Positions 1 through 6,532 are shown, counted from the stretch's first letter. The stretch is DNA of 6,982 bases from Candidatus Zixiibacteriota bacterium (GCA_012797915.1 JAAZOE010000037.1:1-6982), one strand, 5' to 3'. The notes: a model not told the origin generated them from the letters alone. Numbers and translations are program-made.

Positions 1-556
1 CGTCATCCCCGTCGCAGGTCAGCCGGAGCGGTTTGGCGTCGGTCAGGTCCACGTCGAGGGCTTTAGCCAGCCGGTCGCCGACTTGAAACCAGCGCAACCG
101 ATTGCGGTCGACAATGCTCAATCGGCCGGTGGCGCCGTCGACCGTATAGTCGATCTCCGGTGAAAATTTCCGGTGGCCGTATCGGGCCCGATATAGATTT
201 TCCGTCGATCCGCCCAGTTGCAGGTCGTGTCCCCGCATGTCGATGCGGGCGACCAGGGCATCGACCCCGCCGCCGGAATCGGTATACGCCAGAAGGCTGC
301 GGTTGTTCGCCGAGCCGATCCCGCCGATCGCCACCCAGATGATAACCGCCGCCAGCGCCAACGGGGACAGGTAGGCGACCACCTCGGCCTTGGTCCGGGT
401 GAAAATTTTCTCGATGCCGATGGCAATCAGAAGCAGCGGCCAGAGGTGAATGATATCCGCCCAAACCCACCAGTCCAGGCGATCCAGGTTATTCAGTAAC
501 AACAGGACGCCGGCGAGGATGAGCAGCACGCCCCATCTAAATCTGGCTGGGTTCAT
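1..556 (-). CDS. LiaF-like / toast-rack membrane protein, partial (3' end outside window)
   Basis: An uninterrupted frame runs from an ATG at 556 to the window edge, giving 185 residues with no stop. The start sits inside the end of pspC (20-base overlap) and is preceded by a good ribosome site (GGGAGGGG, about 6 bases away), so the two are probably translationally coupled. Residues 8-24 and 36-48 are hydrophobic and carry the WPLLLIAIG signature of LiaI/LiaF-like transmembrane domains (DUF5668 type). Residues 59-81 form another membrane segment. From about residue 98 the chain is soluble and beta-rich, and the stretch around 154-181 (W156, then LDVDLTDAKPLRL) resembles the start of LiaF C-terminal or toast-rack domains. 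In Firmicutes, LiaF is a negative regulator in cell-envelope stress sensing; here only a membrane envelope-stress role beside PspC can be inferred. An overlapping minus-strand frame at 63-470 is a shadow of this gene. Confidence 0.8.
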   Translation of the reverse strand, partial: MNPARFRWGVLLILAGVLLLLNNLDRLDWWVWADIIHLWPLLLIAIGIEKIFTRTKAEVVAYLSPLALAAVIIWVAIGGIGSANNRSLLAYTDSGGGVDALVARIDMRGHDLQLGGSTENLYRARYGHRKFSPEIDYTVDGATGRLSIVDRNRLRWFQVGDRLAKALDVDLTDAKPLRLTCDGDD

Positions 557-1025
557 TGAGCCCCTCCCGGCGATGGTTGTTCTGGTGATAGAAACGGACG
601 ATTAACAGCACGCCCGCGGCGACCAGCAGCAGCGGCCAGAACCGTTCGATATGCCACCACCAGAAATGCATATCCAGCAAAAAGAACAATCCGACCAGGA
701 TCAAAATCGCGCCGGCGATATACCTTCCCGATGAATTGGAATCGTTTGTGGAATGAGGCAGCGGGGGCGGAGTCGGTGTCGGGGGTGAGGTCAATGTGGG
801 ACTTGAGGGTACATCCGAAGCGGGTTCCGTTTCAACCCGGCGTTTGGGCATCACCAGCCAGGCGATGATATATCCGAGTAGACCGATGCCACTGAAGAAA
901 ACAAGCACCACAAAAATAACCCGGAGGATGACCGGGTCAATGCCGAGGTACTCTCCCAAACCGCCGCAAACCCCCGCAATCACCTTGTTGGTTTGCGACA
1001 GATACAAATGCCGGACGTCACTCAT
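537..1025 (-). CDS. PspC-domain envelope stress protein with C-terminal LiaF-like membrane domain
   Basis: The protein has 162 residues. Residues 5-62 form a typical PspC domain: a basic amphipathic start, the KVIAGVCGGLGEYLGIDP motif at 14-31, one long hydrophobic segment at about 32-58, and MPKR at its end. A Pro/Ser/Thr-rich linker (about 65-100) follows, then two hydrophobic segments at 101-118 and 128-144. The second contains WPLLLVAAGVLL, the LiaI/LiaF-like signature also present in the next gene. PspC proteins are inner-membrane partners in the phage-shock response, sensing membrane damage. The start is well fixed by a strong Shine-Dalgarno (AAGGAGG, 5 bases before the ATG). The gene opens a two-gene unit with the LiaF-like gene, whose start overlaps its end. 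No pspA or pspF homologue is visible in the window. Domain assignment is secure; the physiological role is inferred from the family. Confidence 0.92.
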   Translation of the reverse strand: MSDVRHLYLSQTNKVIAGVCGGLGEYLGIDPVILRVIFVVLVFFSGIGLLGYIIAWLVMPKRRVETEPASDVPSSPTLTSPPTPTPPPLPHSTNDSNSSGRYIAGAILILVGLFFLLDMHFWWWHIERFWPLLLVAAGVLLIVRFYHQNNHRREGLNEPSQI

Positions 1026-1067
1026 ATCGACCTCCTTCTTCGGTCGCCAACTCGTCTCAGTTTATAA

Positions 1068-1093
1068 GACGAAATTACCGCCTCAAAGTTGCC
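1068..1093 (-). promoter_or_regulatory. Candidate ECF-sigma-type promoter of pspC-liaF
   Basis: Read on the minus strand, GGCAACTTT (AAC at 1090-1088) is followed after exactly 16 bases by CGTC (1071-1068) and then TTATAA. AAC in the -35 and CGT(C) in the -10 with 16-17 bases between them is the common layout of ECF sigma promoters, and the -35 also resembles the E. coli sigma-E GGAACTT box. Transcription would begin near 1060, leaving a leader of about 35 bases with the strong ribosome site. The assignment rests on pattern only. Confidence 0.5.
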
Positions 1094-1110
1094 TTTTTCA
1101 AAGGGAAGAA

Positions 1111-1127
1111 GCGCCGATCAATGGCGC
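1111..1127 (-). terminator. Weak hairpin at the end of pcm, possible terminator
   Basis: The minus strand reads GCGCC, a 7-base loop, then GGCGC, overlapping the last codons and stop of pcm. It is followed by a T-rich but interrupted tract (TTCTTCCCTTT). A 5-bp stem with a broken T-run is weak for an intrinsic terminator, so some transcription may continue into pspC. Confidence 0.25.
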
Positions 1128-1777
1128 CAGGGAACGAACCGAACGGCGTACAGCGTTTCCATATGTATCGCTTCGGATTCGTCGCGGGTCACCAACTGCA
1201 GGTGTTGCGTAAACGACCCGACCGGCAAAACCATCCGGCCTCCGGGAAGCAGACGGTCGATCAATTCCGCCGGCACCGTTTCCGGAGCAGCCGTGGCGAT
1301 GATCGCCGCGAAACGTTCCTCGGCGGAGGGGACCGAGAGTCCATCGCCGACATGGAAGGCGATGTTGGTGTAGCCAAGACCGCGCAAGACCTCCTGGGCG
1401 CCTCGCGACAACTCCGGGATGATCTCCACCGTCACGACTCGCCCGAACAGCTCCGCCAGCACGGCCGTCTGATATCCCGATCCGGTGCCGATTTCGAGCA
1501 CCCGCTTCCGTTTATCGGGAAGCAGGAATTCGGTCATGGAGGCAACGATATACGGCTGGGAGATGGTTTGGCCGTTGCCGATCGGCAGGGGATAATCCTC
1601 GTACGCCTCATGACGGTACTCGGGAGAGACGAACAGATGCCGCGGCACCCGCCCCATGACTTCCAGCACCGCCGGATCGCGCACATCCCGTCCGGCCAGT
1701 TGCTGTTTGACCATCCGCTCGCGCCGTCGACGGTATTCGTCCTCGAGCCCTTCGCCGCTTTTCTCGAACAGACTCAT
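1118..1777 (-). CDS. pcm: Protein-L-isoaspartate O-methyltransferase
   Basis: This 219-residue protein has the family length and motifs. The PIMT-specific block PIGNGQTISQPYIVASMTE lies at 65-83. The SAM-binding motif I (VLEIGTGSGYQ) is at 93-103. GDG is at 144-146, the ATAAPETVP block at 161-169, and LLPGGRMVLPVG at 176-187. The enzyme methylates L-isoaspartyl residues in damaged proteins with S-adenosylmethionine, starting their repair to normal aspartate. The ATG at 1777 lies 24 bases after the anti-sigma stop. A G-rich run (GGGGGAG) abuts it rather closely, so Met22 (MVKQQL) is a possible alternative start, but the 20-residue leader (EYRRRRERMVKQQL) is common in homologues. Position behind the sigma/anti-sigma pair suggests co-transcription and a link to stress. 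It is probably cytoplasmic, with no signal peptide. Confidence 0.95.
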   Translation of the reverse strand: MSLFEKSGEGLEDEYRRRRERMVKQQLAGRDVRDPAVLEVMGRVPRHLFVSPEYRHEAYEDYPLPIGNGQTISQPYIVASMTEFLLPDKRKRVLEIGTGSGYQTAVLAELFGRVVTVEIIPELSRGAQEVLRGLGYTNIAFHVGDGLSVPSAEERFAAIIATAAPETVPAELIDRLLPGGRMVLPVGSFTQHLQLVTRDESEAIHMETLYAVRFVPWRH

Positions 1778-1801
1778 CTCCCCCGCCGTGTCGGATGATG
1801 G

Positions 1802-3220
1802 CTAATGGATGGTTATGCCCTGAAGCTCGGTCCGATAGGTGTTGGCCGTCGTAGCCTGCGTTGAATCACCGGAGAACGAATCGAGGAAACGAAGCAGCGC
1901 CTCCCGCGCCGCCACCGCCCGGTCGCGATAGGCTGTCTCGCCGGTGAAACGGTAGAGATCATTGGCCGCCCGAAGGGTCAGGTATAGTTTGGCCGACTGG
2001 TTTTCGAGACCGGTCGACTCCGGCATCCGGTCGGCCTGTCCGAGGACATATCGAGCCGCCGCCGTGGAATCGATCCCCTTGGGTTTTCCATCAAAGCCGC
2101 CGGCTGCGCCGCCGATTGGTTTGTATGCGGTCAGGGCCGCGAGGTACCGTGACTGCAAAGTCCCGCTCTGCGCTTTCGTCCGTATCGGCGCTCCGGCAAC
2201 GAGATTATTGTATCCGAGTTTGCCCAGATCTGTGATGGCCTTCTGTTTCAGTTGGACTGCCTTCTGCTCAATTACGGTGACGGCATCGGCCGCGGCATCG
2301 GTCGCCTGGTTTGCGTTCGCCTCCGCATCCATCGCGGCCGTCGATTGCGCATCTTTCTTCCGAGAGACCGGTTCCGCCTGATCATCGACCGTCACCGGTC
2401 GAATACTCTCCTGCGCCGGCCGGGTATCCACCACGACCCTTCCCGATTCCACCGTTTCGGAAGACAGTTCTTTCTTTACGGGCACCGGCGGCGGCACGTT
2501 GATGTCGATGCCTTTCCTTTGCCCCGCGACGGGACCCCGGGCGGCATCGTCGGCAATATGGATATCATCCGTCGGCCGTACCGTCTCCTGCGTTGTCTCT
2601 TCCCGAACTGTCGACGGCGGCGGTGGCGTCGTCTGGACTACTGTCGGGGAAGTTTCTTTCAGATCATCCTTCTGTGTCGCCCGTACCGGTGCGGGCGGAA
2701 CGACCTTCGATTCATTCGCCGCCGGTTTCCCTGCCGGGCGGGACGACGTTTCAGGCGGCGGTTTCGTTTCAACTTCCGCCGGCGGTTGCGCGCTCTGCAT
2801 CGGCGGCCGGGCCATTTCGACTGCCTTGTCTTGGCCGAACGGGAGCCATTGGTCCAGACTGCCGCTTTTGTAAAACGCCCGGCCGATCATAAATATCAGC
2901 ACCAGCGAGGCCGCCACGGCGACATACCGATACCAAACCGGGATCACTCTCCCCGTCTTCGGTTTGGCTTCGATATTCAGCGTCGGCAATCGGTCGATAT
3001 CGGCCTGGATTCGCTGTTCCAGTTTTTCCAGAATCGAGTCGTCGATAGCATCCATAGTCGAGGAGGCCATCTCGTCCAGTCTACGCATTTTATCCAGAAG
3101 CGCCGCGCAGGCCGGGCAGCTTTCAAGATGCGCGCTCACCCGGGCTTTCTCTTCGGAGGACAACCGGCCGTCGAGATAGGCTGACAACAATTCTTCTATT
3201 TCAAGGCAGCTCTCAGCCAT
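1802..3220 (-). CDS. Membrane-anchored zinc-finger anti-sigma factor with long periplasmic region
   Basis: The protein has 472 residues. Residues 1-50 form a zf-HC2/ZAS anti-sigma domain: Cys5, the YLDGRLS segment at 15-21, and H31-x3-C35-x2-C38. One transmembrane helix lies at about 98-114. The rest is predicted periplasmic: a Pro/Thr/Glu-rich, low-complexity linker (about 134-290), then an Ala-rich, mostly helical C-terminal part (about 300-470) that I cannot assign to a family. ZAS proteins bind and silence the ECF sigma factor made from the adjacent gene until an envelope signal releases it. The ATG follows the sigma stop by only 2 bases and its ribosome site (GGAG, 5 bases away) lies within the sigma gene, so synthesis is probably coupled. 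The protein is roughly twice as long as simple ZAS proteins such as RsrA or ChrR, or more. The sigma partner and zinc binding are inferred from family and position. Confidence 0.85.
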   Translation of the reverse strand: MAESCLEIEELLSAYLDGRLSSEEKARVSAHLESCPACAALLDKMRRLDEMASSTMDAIDDSILEKLEQRIQADIDRLPTLNIEAKPKTGRVIPVWYRYVAVAASLVLIFMIGRAFYKSGSLDQWLPFGQDKAVEMARPPMQSAQPPAEVETKPPPETSSRPAGKPAANESKVVPPAPVRATQKDDLKETSPTVVQTTPPPPSTVREETTQETVRPTDDIHIADDAARGPVAGQRKGIDINVPPPVPVKKELSSETVESGRVVVDTRPAQESIRPVTVDDQAEPVSRKKDAQSTAAMDAEANANQATDAAADAVTVIEQKAVQLKQKAITDLGKLGYNNLVAGAPIRTKAQSGTLQSRYLAALTAYKPIGGAAGGFDGKPKGIDSTAAARYVLGQADRMPESTGLENQSAKLYLTLRAANDLYRFTGETAYRDRAVAAREALLRFLDSFSGDSTQATTANTYRTELQGITIH

Positions 3221-3222
3221 GA

Positions 3223-3804
3223 CTACTCCAACAACTCCTGCAGCTTCTCGACCAGCAGTCGCCGGGCCCGGTACAGGCGCGAATCGACCGTCCCCAGCGA
3301 AATCCCCAGCCGCGCGGCGATATCCTCGTAACTCATCTCGTCGAAATTCCGCAGCACGAACACCGTTCGATACGCCTCCGGCAATTCCTGCACCGCGGCC
3401 ATGAACCGCCGGTCGGTCTCATCGAGCTGGAGTTTCCCCAGCGGATCGGGGTCGGGCGCGGCCCGGTCGTGAACGTCGTCATCCAGCCGGACCTCGCGGC
3501 GGGATTTCTTGATATGGTTGAGGGCCAGGTTCCCGGCGATGGTCGACAGCCAGGGATAAAACGGCTGGCGTTCATCGAACCGCTCCAGCGCCTGATACGC
3601 CCGTACGAAACTTTCCTGAACGATATCCATGGCGGCATCCAGATCTCCGACCATCCCGAGAACCATTCGCAGAGTCCGTTTCTGATGCAGTTTGACCAGT
3701 CGCCCGAAAGCGGCCTTATCGCCGCGCCGCGCCTGGGCGACCCACGTCGCCTCGTCGGCGACGCCGTCCTTTGGCCTTACCTCTGTCTGCCGTTTTTCTT
3801 CCAA
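3223..3804 (-). CDS. ECF (RpoE-type) sigma-70 family RNA polymerase sigma factor
   Basis: This 193-residue protein has the two-domain ECF layout without regions 1 and 3. Region 2 spans about 33-100, including DIVQESFVRAYQALERFD (60-77, -10 recognition and core binding) and PWLSTIAGNLALNHIKK (84-100). Region 4 spans about 133-188, with LPEAYRTVFVLRNFDEMSYE followed by a helix-turn-helix (DIAARLGISLGTVDSRLYRAR, -35 recognition). Between them is an acidic linker (105-130). The only workable start is TTG at 3804: an in-frame stop lies at 3831-3829 and no ATG occurs before codon 47. No clear Shine-Dalgarno precedes it, so expression is probably weak or coupled to holA, which ends 4 bases before. 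It is followed at 2 bases by its anti-sigma gene. It resembles RpoE/SigW-like stress factors; the exact ECF group cannot be set by eye. Confidence 0.93.
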   Translation of the reverse strand: MEEKRQTEVRPKDGVADEATWVAQARRGDKAAFGRLVKLHQKRTLRMVLGMVGDLDAAMDIVQESFVRAYQALERFDERQPFYPWLSTIAGNLALNHIKKSRREVRLDDDVHDRAAPDPDPLGKLQLDETDRRFMAAVQELPEAYRTVFVLRNFDEMSYEDIAARLGISLGTVDSRLYRARRLLVEKLQELLE

Positions 3805-3808
3805 AATA

Positions 3809-4789
3809 TTACGCGGAAATATCTCGAATCAGGTTTTCGACCAGAACCGCCGCCTTCATCTTGCTCCGTCGGATTTCCCGTCCGGTCTGCGCCAGCCGTG
3901 AAACCACCCGCTCCAGCCGCCCGGCTCCCAACTGTCGGGCCTGTTGCTCCAGCTTGCGGACATAGAACGGGGCCCCATTTATCCTTTTGCCAGCGTTAGC
4001 TTTAAGAAGATTCATGAAATGATTGCTTAATGGCCAGAGGAACGAATCCGGCCGCTCCCCCTGATTCGTCAGGTCGTTGAATATCCGTACCGCCTTTTCC
4101 CGGTCGCGGGCGACAACAGCATCGGTCAACTCGAACATGGTAAACTGCTCATAGGAACTGGCCAGGGCCTTAACTTCGGCCACCCCGATATGGGCGCCTC
4201 CCTCGGCCGAAAGCGACAGCTTTTCGATCTCCCCGACCAACCCGCCGAAATCGCCGTCGGTCAACTCGGCCAGAAGCTGCACCGCCTCGGGGTCGCAGGT
4301 CATTCGGGCCGCCTCCAGCGTTTTTGTGATTTTCAAAGCCGCCGATTCTTTCCCCAGCCGCCCGAACTCCACCGGTTCGGCAATCCGGCTGACATCCCGG
4401 AAGAAGGCCGATGTTTTCTTGGGCGTATGCTCGGCGGGGCTGTTCAGAATCACCACCGTCTCCGGCGGCGGCGAAGCCAGCAGAGCGAACAACTTCTGCT
4501 GCTGGGTTGGTTTCAATCGCTGGACCTCATCGACGAAAATCAATCGCCGCTCCCCCAGCATGGGCAATGCCGCCAGTTCGGCGCAGATGGCCTGGAAGTC
4601 GGTCTTGTCGACTGTCATCCGGGTAAAATTAAGAATCCGCTGAGCCTCGGGCAGATAATGCCCGACGATGTACTTGACCGCCTCCGCCTTGCGATAATCC
4701 TCCTCGCCATGGAAGAAATAGACCGGACGGAAACGTCCCGTATTGATCTCCGTGATCAATTGCAGGGCTGAGATTCCGACTGCCGCCAT
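3809..4789 (-). CDS. holA: DNA polymerase III subunit delta
   Basis: Counting from ATG 4789, this is a 326-residue delta subunit, the wrench of the clamp loader that opens the beta sliding clamp at replication forks. The N-terminal AAA+-like part has PVYFFHGEEDYRKAEAV (22-38) in the place of the P-loop, the degenerate form typical of delta, and LPMLGERRLIFVDEVQRLK (75-93), the clamp-binding and Walker B-like region. The lid region LTDGDFGGLVGEIEKL is at 176-191. The C-terminal collar domain includes SSYEQFTMFELTDAV (211-225) and ends in a conserved helical segment. An in-frame TTG at 4825 would add 12 residues and overlap the upstream stop. I prefer the ATG because homologues begin about 20 residues before PVY. 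Neither start has a good ribosome site. It lies 32 bases after the RNase H-like gene and 4 before the sigma gene. Confidence 0.9.
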   Translation of the reverse strand: MAAVGISALQLITEINTGRFRPVYFFHGEEDYRKAEAVKYIVGHYLPEAQRILNFTRMTVDKTDFQAICAELAALPMLGERRLIFVDEVQRLKPTQQQKLFALLASPPPETVVILNSPAEHTPKKTSAFFRDVSRIAEPVEFGRLGKESAALKITKTLEAARMTCDPEAVQLLAELTDGDFGGLVGEIEKLSLSAEGGAHIGVAEVKALASSYEQFTMFELTDAVVARDREKAVRIFNDLTNQGERPDSFLWPLSNHFMNLLKANAGKRINGAPFYVRKLEQQARQLGAGRLERVVSRLAQTGREIRRSKMKAAVLVENLIRDISA

Positions 4790-4821
4790 GTCAAGAAGGT
4801 AGGCGGTCGGGCGGCGGCTTG

Positions 4822-5196
4822 TCAATCTATTTCGGGACGCTGGGCGGGGTTGTCGGGACGGGCGACGAAATTGATCGAGTAGTGAAGCTTGGCCCGGTAT
4901 TCGAGGGCCTTGTGCAGAAACGGCGCCAGTTCCGCCCGTTCGATGGTACAGGTGTGAATCTGGCGGACCAAGTCGGGATTATGGGTATACAGTTCCAGCG
5001 CTCGGTTGGCGAACAACTGCGGGTTAATCTCGACGAATTCCAGCAGCGTCAGCAGGGCGGCATAATCGAGGGCGTAATCCTCGATGGTGAACGGCGCTTT
5101 GAACTTCACGCCGATATCGGGGATCGAGAACGTGACGATATTATTGGGACGATATTCATGCTCGGAAGCGGCCAACGATGCAAAGTATAAATCCAT
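4822..5196 (-). CDS. Small RNase H-fold-like protein, apparently lacking catalytic acids
   Basis: The ATG at 5196 has a good ribosome site (AGGAG, 7 bases away) and gives 124 residues. A GTG at 5250 in the same frame would add 18 residues with no such support. I do not recognise a named family, but the order of elements resembles RNase HI / RVT_3-type proteins. It has a first strand (MDLYFASLAA, 1-10), a second and third strand (19-36), a helix YALDYAALLTLLEFVE (41-56) like the AEYxALLxgL helix, a strand ALELYTHNPDLVRQI (66-80) like the ytDSqlvv segment, and SINFVARPDNPAQ (107-119) like the final vpRegNxxAD strand. If so, the usual Asp, Glu and Asp are Ala6, Asp44 and Asn73, so nuclease activity looks unlikely. 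It is probably cytoplasmic and co-transcribed with holA. Gene reality is likely; the fold is inference. Confidence 0.7.
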   Translation of the reverse strand: MDLYFASLAASEHEYRPNNIVTFSIPDIGVKFKAPFTIEDYALDYAALLTLLEFVEINPQLFANRALELYTHNPDLVRQIHTCTIERAELAPFLHKALEYRAKLHYSINFVARPDNPAQRPEID

Positions 5197-5357
5197 ATGT
5201 ATTCTCCTGCCATCCCTTCGCGCAACCCTTGTGCCGGGCAGGTCGCCCACGGACGGGAAATCGTACTACTCTGGACGCCAATAGATTAGAAGGGCCGGTT
5301 AAAGTCTGCTTTGGGTGCCAGTGATCGTCTTTGCAGCGCCTTGCAGGCTAGGGTGTT
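5197..5357. other. Intergenic gap between dGTPase and RNase H-like gene
   Basis: This 161-base gap must hold the end of the dGTPase transcript and, if there is one, the promoter of the five-gene run below it. I found no strong hairpin plus T-tract and no good sigma-70 or AAC-N16-CGT promoter. A TGAAAC at the dGTPase stop is followed 16 bases later by CGCT, which is too weak to call. Read-through from the dGTPase is possible. Only the ribosome site of the downstream gene (AGGAG at about 5204-5208) is clear. Confidence 0.5.
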
Positions 5358-6494
5358 TCAATCCTGCAGGCGGTTGAATTCGGACAAGGCGAATCGGTCG
5401 GTCATTCCGGCGATATAGTCGACCGCCAGGCGAAGCGGATCGGCGTCGGGGTACCGGCGGCGGAAGTCGGATGATATTTCTTCCGGGTCGGTCTGGTACC
5501 GGTGGAACAGGAAGGTCATGATTTCGCGCGAGCGGGTTTTCATCCCCTCGAGGTTTGGATGACGGTAGATATGCTGGTTGAGGAATTCCCGTAGTTCATG
5601 ATTGAACCCGGCCTGTTTCGGAGAGAAGGTCACCAGGAGATTCTGGGATCGGCGGACATCAGCGGTCGTCCTGACATTGTTTTCTTTGAGACAACGGCCT
5701 ATTTCGGCGACGAGATCGACCACCATCCGGTTGACGATTCCCCGGACCAGCGCGTGCCGGATCATCGCCGGAGATTTCTCGGTCAGATGCGCTTCCATCT
5801 CTTCCATGATCTCGCAGAGGAATCCGGTCGCGCAGAGCATATCCAGCGACAACAACTCCGAGGCCAGACCGTCATCGACATCGTGCCCGCTGTAGGCGAT
5901 CTCATCGGCCAGGTTGACGATCTGCCCCTCTAGAAGCGGCCTCTCGGAGGGATTGAATTCCTCCGGGACGACGATGGCGCCGCTGGTCTCATGCTTGATA
6001 ATCGCCTCGCGCAGTTCATAGGTTAGGTTCAGGCCGAAATGGCCGGGGTACCGTTTTTCAAGATAATCGACCACCCGAAGCGACTGCTGGTTGTGGTTGA
6101 ATCCGCCGGAGGAGGCCGTCAGGTCATCCAGCACCTCTTCCCCGGCATGGCCGAACGGCGTATGTCCCAGATCGTGCGCCAAGGCCACCGCTTCGGCCAG
6201 GTCTTCGTTGAGGCCGAGACTGCGGGCGATGGTCCGACTGATCTGGGCAACCTCGATGGTATGGGTCAGGCGGGTGCGATAATGGTCGCCCTCGTCGCCG
6301 AGGTTGGAGAACACCTGGGTCTTGTGCTGAAGCCGTCGGAAGGCGGTGGAATGGATGATCCGATCCCGGTCGCGCTGGTATTCGGTTCGATGCGGGTCGG
6401 CCGCGATGGGTAATGTGCGTCCCCGGCTGTCGTGCGACATGGCCGCATACGGGGCGGGGTAGCGCCGTCGTTCGATGGCATCGAGATTATGCAT
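5358..6494 (-). CDS. dgt: HD-domain deoxyguanosinetriphosphate triphosphohydrolase-like protein
   Basis: Counted from ATG 6494 this is a 378-residue dGTPase-like protein, close to the usual length of the shorter dGTPase subfamily. These enzymes hydrolyse dGTP or other dNTPs to deoxynucleoside and triphosphate and help balance dNTP pools. The N-terminal signature SRGR...RTEYQRDRDRIIHSTAFRRLQHKTQVF lies at about 22-62. The metal-binding HD residues are all present: His78 (RLTHTIEV), His107-Asp108 (ALAHDLGHTPFGHAGE) and Asp197 (VNLADEIAYSGHDVDDG). The helical C-terminus ends MTDRFALSEFNRLQD. The open frame continues upstream to an ATG at 6671, but that extension translates the palindromic repeats and lacks family similarity, so I reject it. 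ATG 6494 has no ribosome site, and a start at Met19 (6440) is possible. It is separated by 161 bases from the next gene. Confidence 0.92.
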   Translation of the reverse strand: MHNLDAIERRRYPAPYAAMSHDSRGRTLPIAADPHRTEYQRDRDRIIHSTAFRRLQHKTQVFSNLGDEGDHYRTRLTHTIEVAQISRTIARSLGLNEDLAEAVALAHDLGHTPFGHAGEEVLDDLTASSGGFNHNQQSLRVVDYLEKRYPGHFGLNLTYELREAIIKHETSGAIVVPEEFNPSERPLLEGQIVNLADEIAYSGHDVDDGLASELLSLDMLCATGFLCEIMEEMEAHLTEKSPAMIRHALVRGIVNRMVVDLVAEIGRCLKENNVRTTADVRRSQNLLVTFSPKQAGFNHELREFLNQHIYRHPNLEGMKTRSREIMTFLFHRYQTDPEEISSDFRRRYPDADPLRLAVDYIAGMTDRFALSEFNRLQD

Positions 6495-6503
6495 ACAGAG
6501 GGC

Positions 6504-6532
6504 AATTAGGTGATAATTGTGTTTGGAGTCAA
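6504..6532 (-). promoter_or_regulatory. Possible dgt promoter close to the start codon
   Basis: On the minus strand TTGACT (6532-6527, 5 of 6 to the sigma-70 -35 box) is followed after 17 bases by CTAATT (6509-6504), a poor -10 match. It would place the transcript start at or within a few bases of ATG 6494, which would fit the absence of a Shine-Dalgarno sequence (leaderless message). The weak -10 makes this tentative. Confidence 0.25.

Noticed and set aside
63..470. A minus-strand 135-codon frame inside the LiaF-like gene
   Set aside because: It is Arg/Gly/Pro-rich and out of phase with the frame starting at 556, which has membrane segments and family signatures.
1072..1101. A sigma-70 promoter for pspC (TTGAAA at 1101-1096, 17 bases, GTAATT)
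   Set aside because: The -10 box is a poor match, and the overlapping AAC-N16-CGTC pattern fits better; both could still be used.
1121..1798. A 225-codon plus-strand open frame opposite pcm
   Set aside because: It is the mirror of the pcm coding sequence, has no recognisable domain and no ribosome site; pcm motifs are complete on the other strand.
2252..3184. A 310-codon plus-strand open frame opposite the anti-sigma gene
   Set aside because: Its translation is very rich in Arg, Phe and His with no motif, as expected from the complement of a high-GC gene, while the minus strand encodes a clear ZAS domain and membrane helix.
5197..5250. GTG start at 5250 for the RNase H-like gene
   Set aside because: The ATG at 5196 has a good Shine-Dalgarno that would lie inside the coding region of the longer form, and the extra 18 residues are basic and uninformative.
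5336..5357. A TGAAAC-N16-CGCT pattern at the dGTPase stop as an ECF promoter for the operon below
   Set aside because: The -10 core is CGCT instead of CGT, and TGAAAC includes the stop codon, so a chance match is likely.
5358..6494. The HD dNTPase as part of an antiphage nucleotide-depletion system
   Set aside because: Some dGTPases act in defence, but the neighbours here are housekeeping and envelope-stress genes, and no partner defence gene or mobile element gene is seen.
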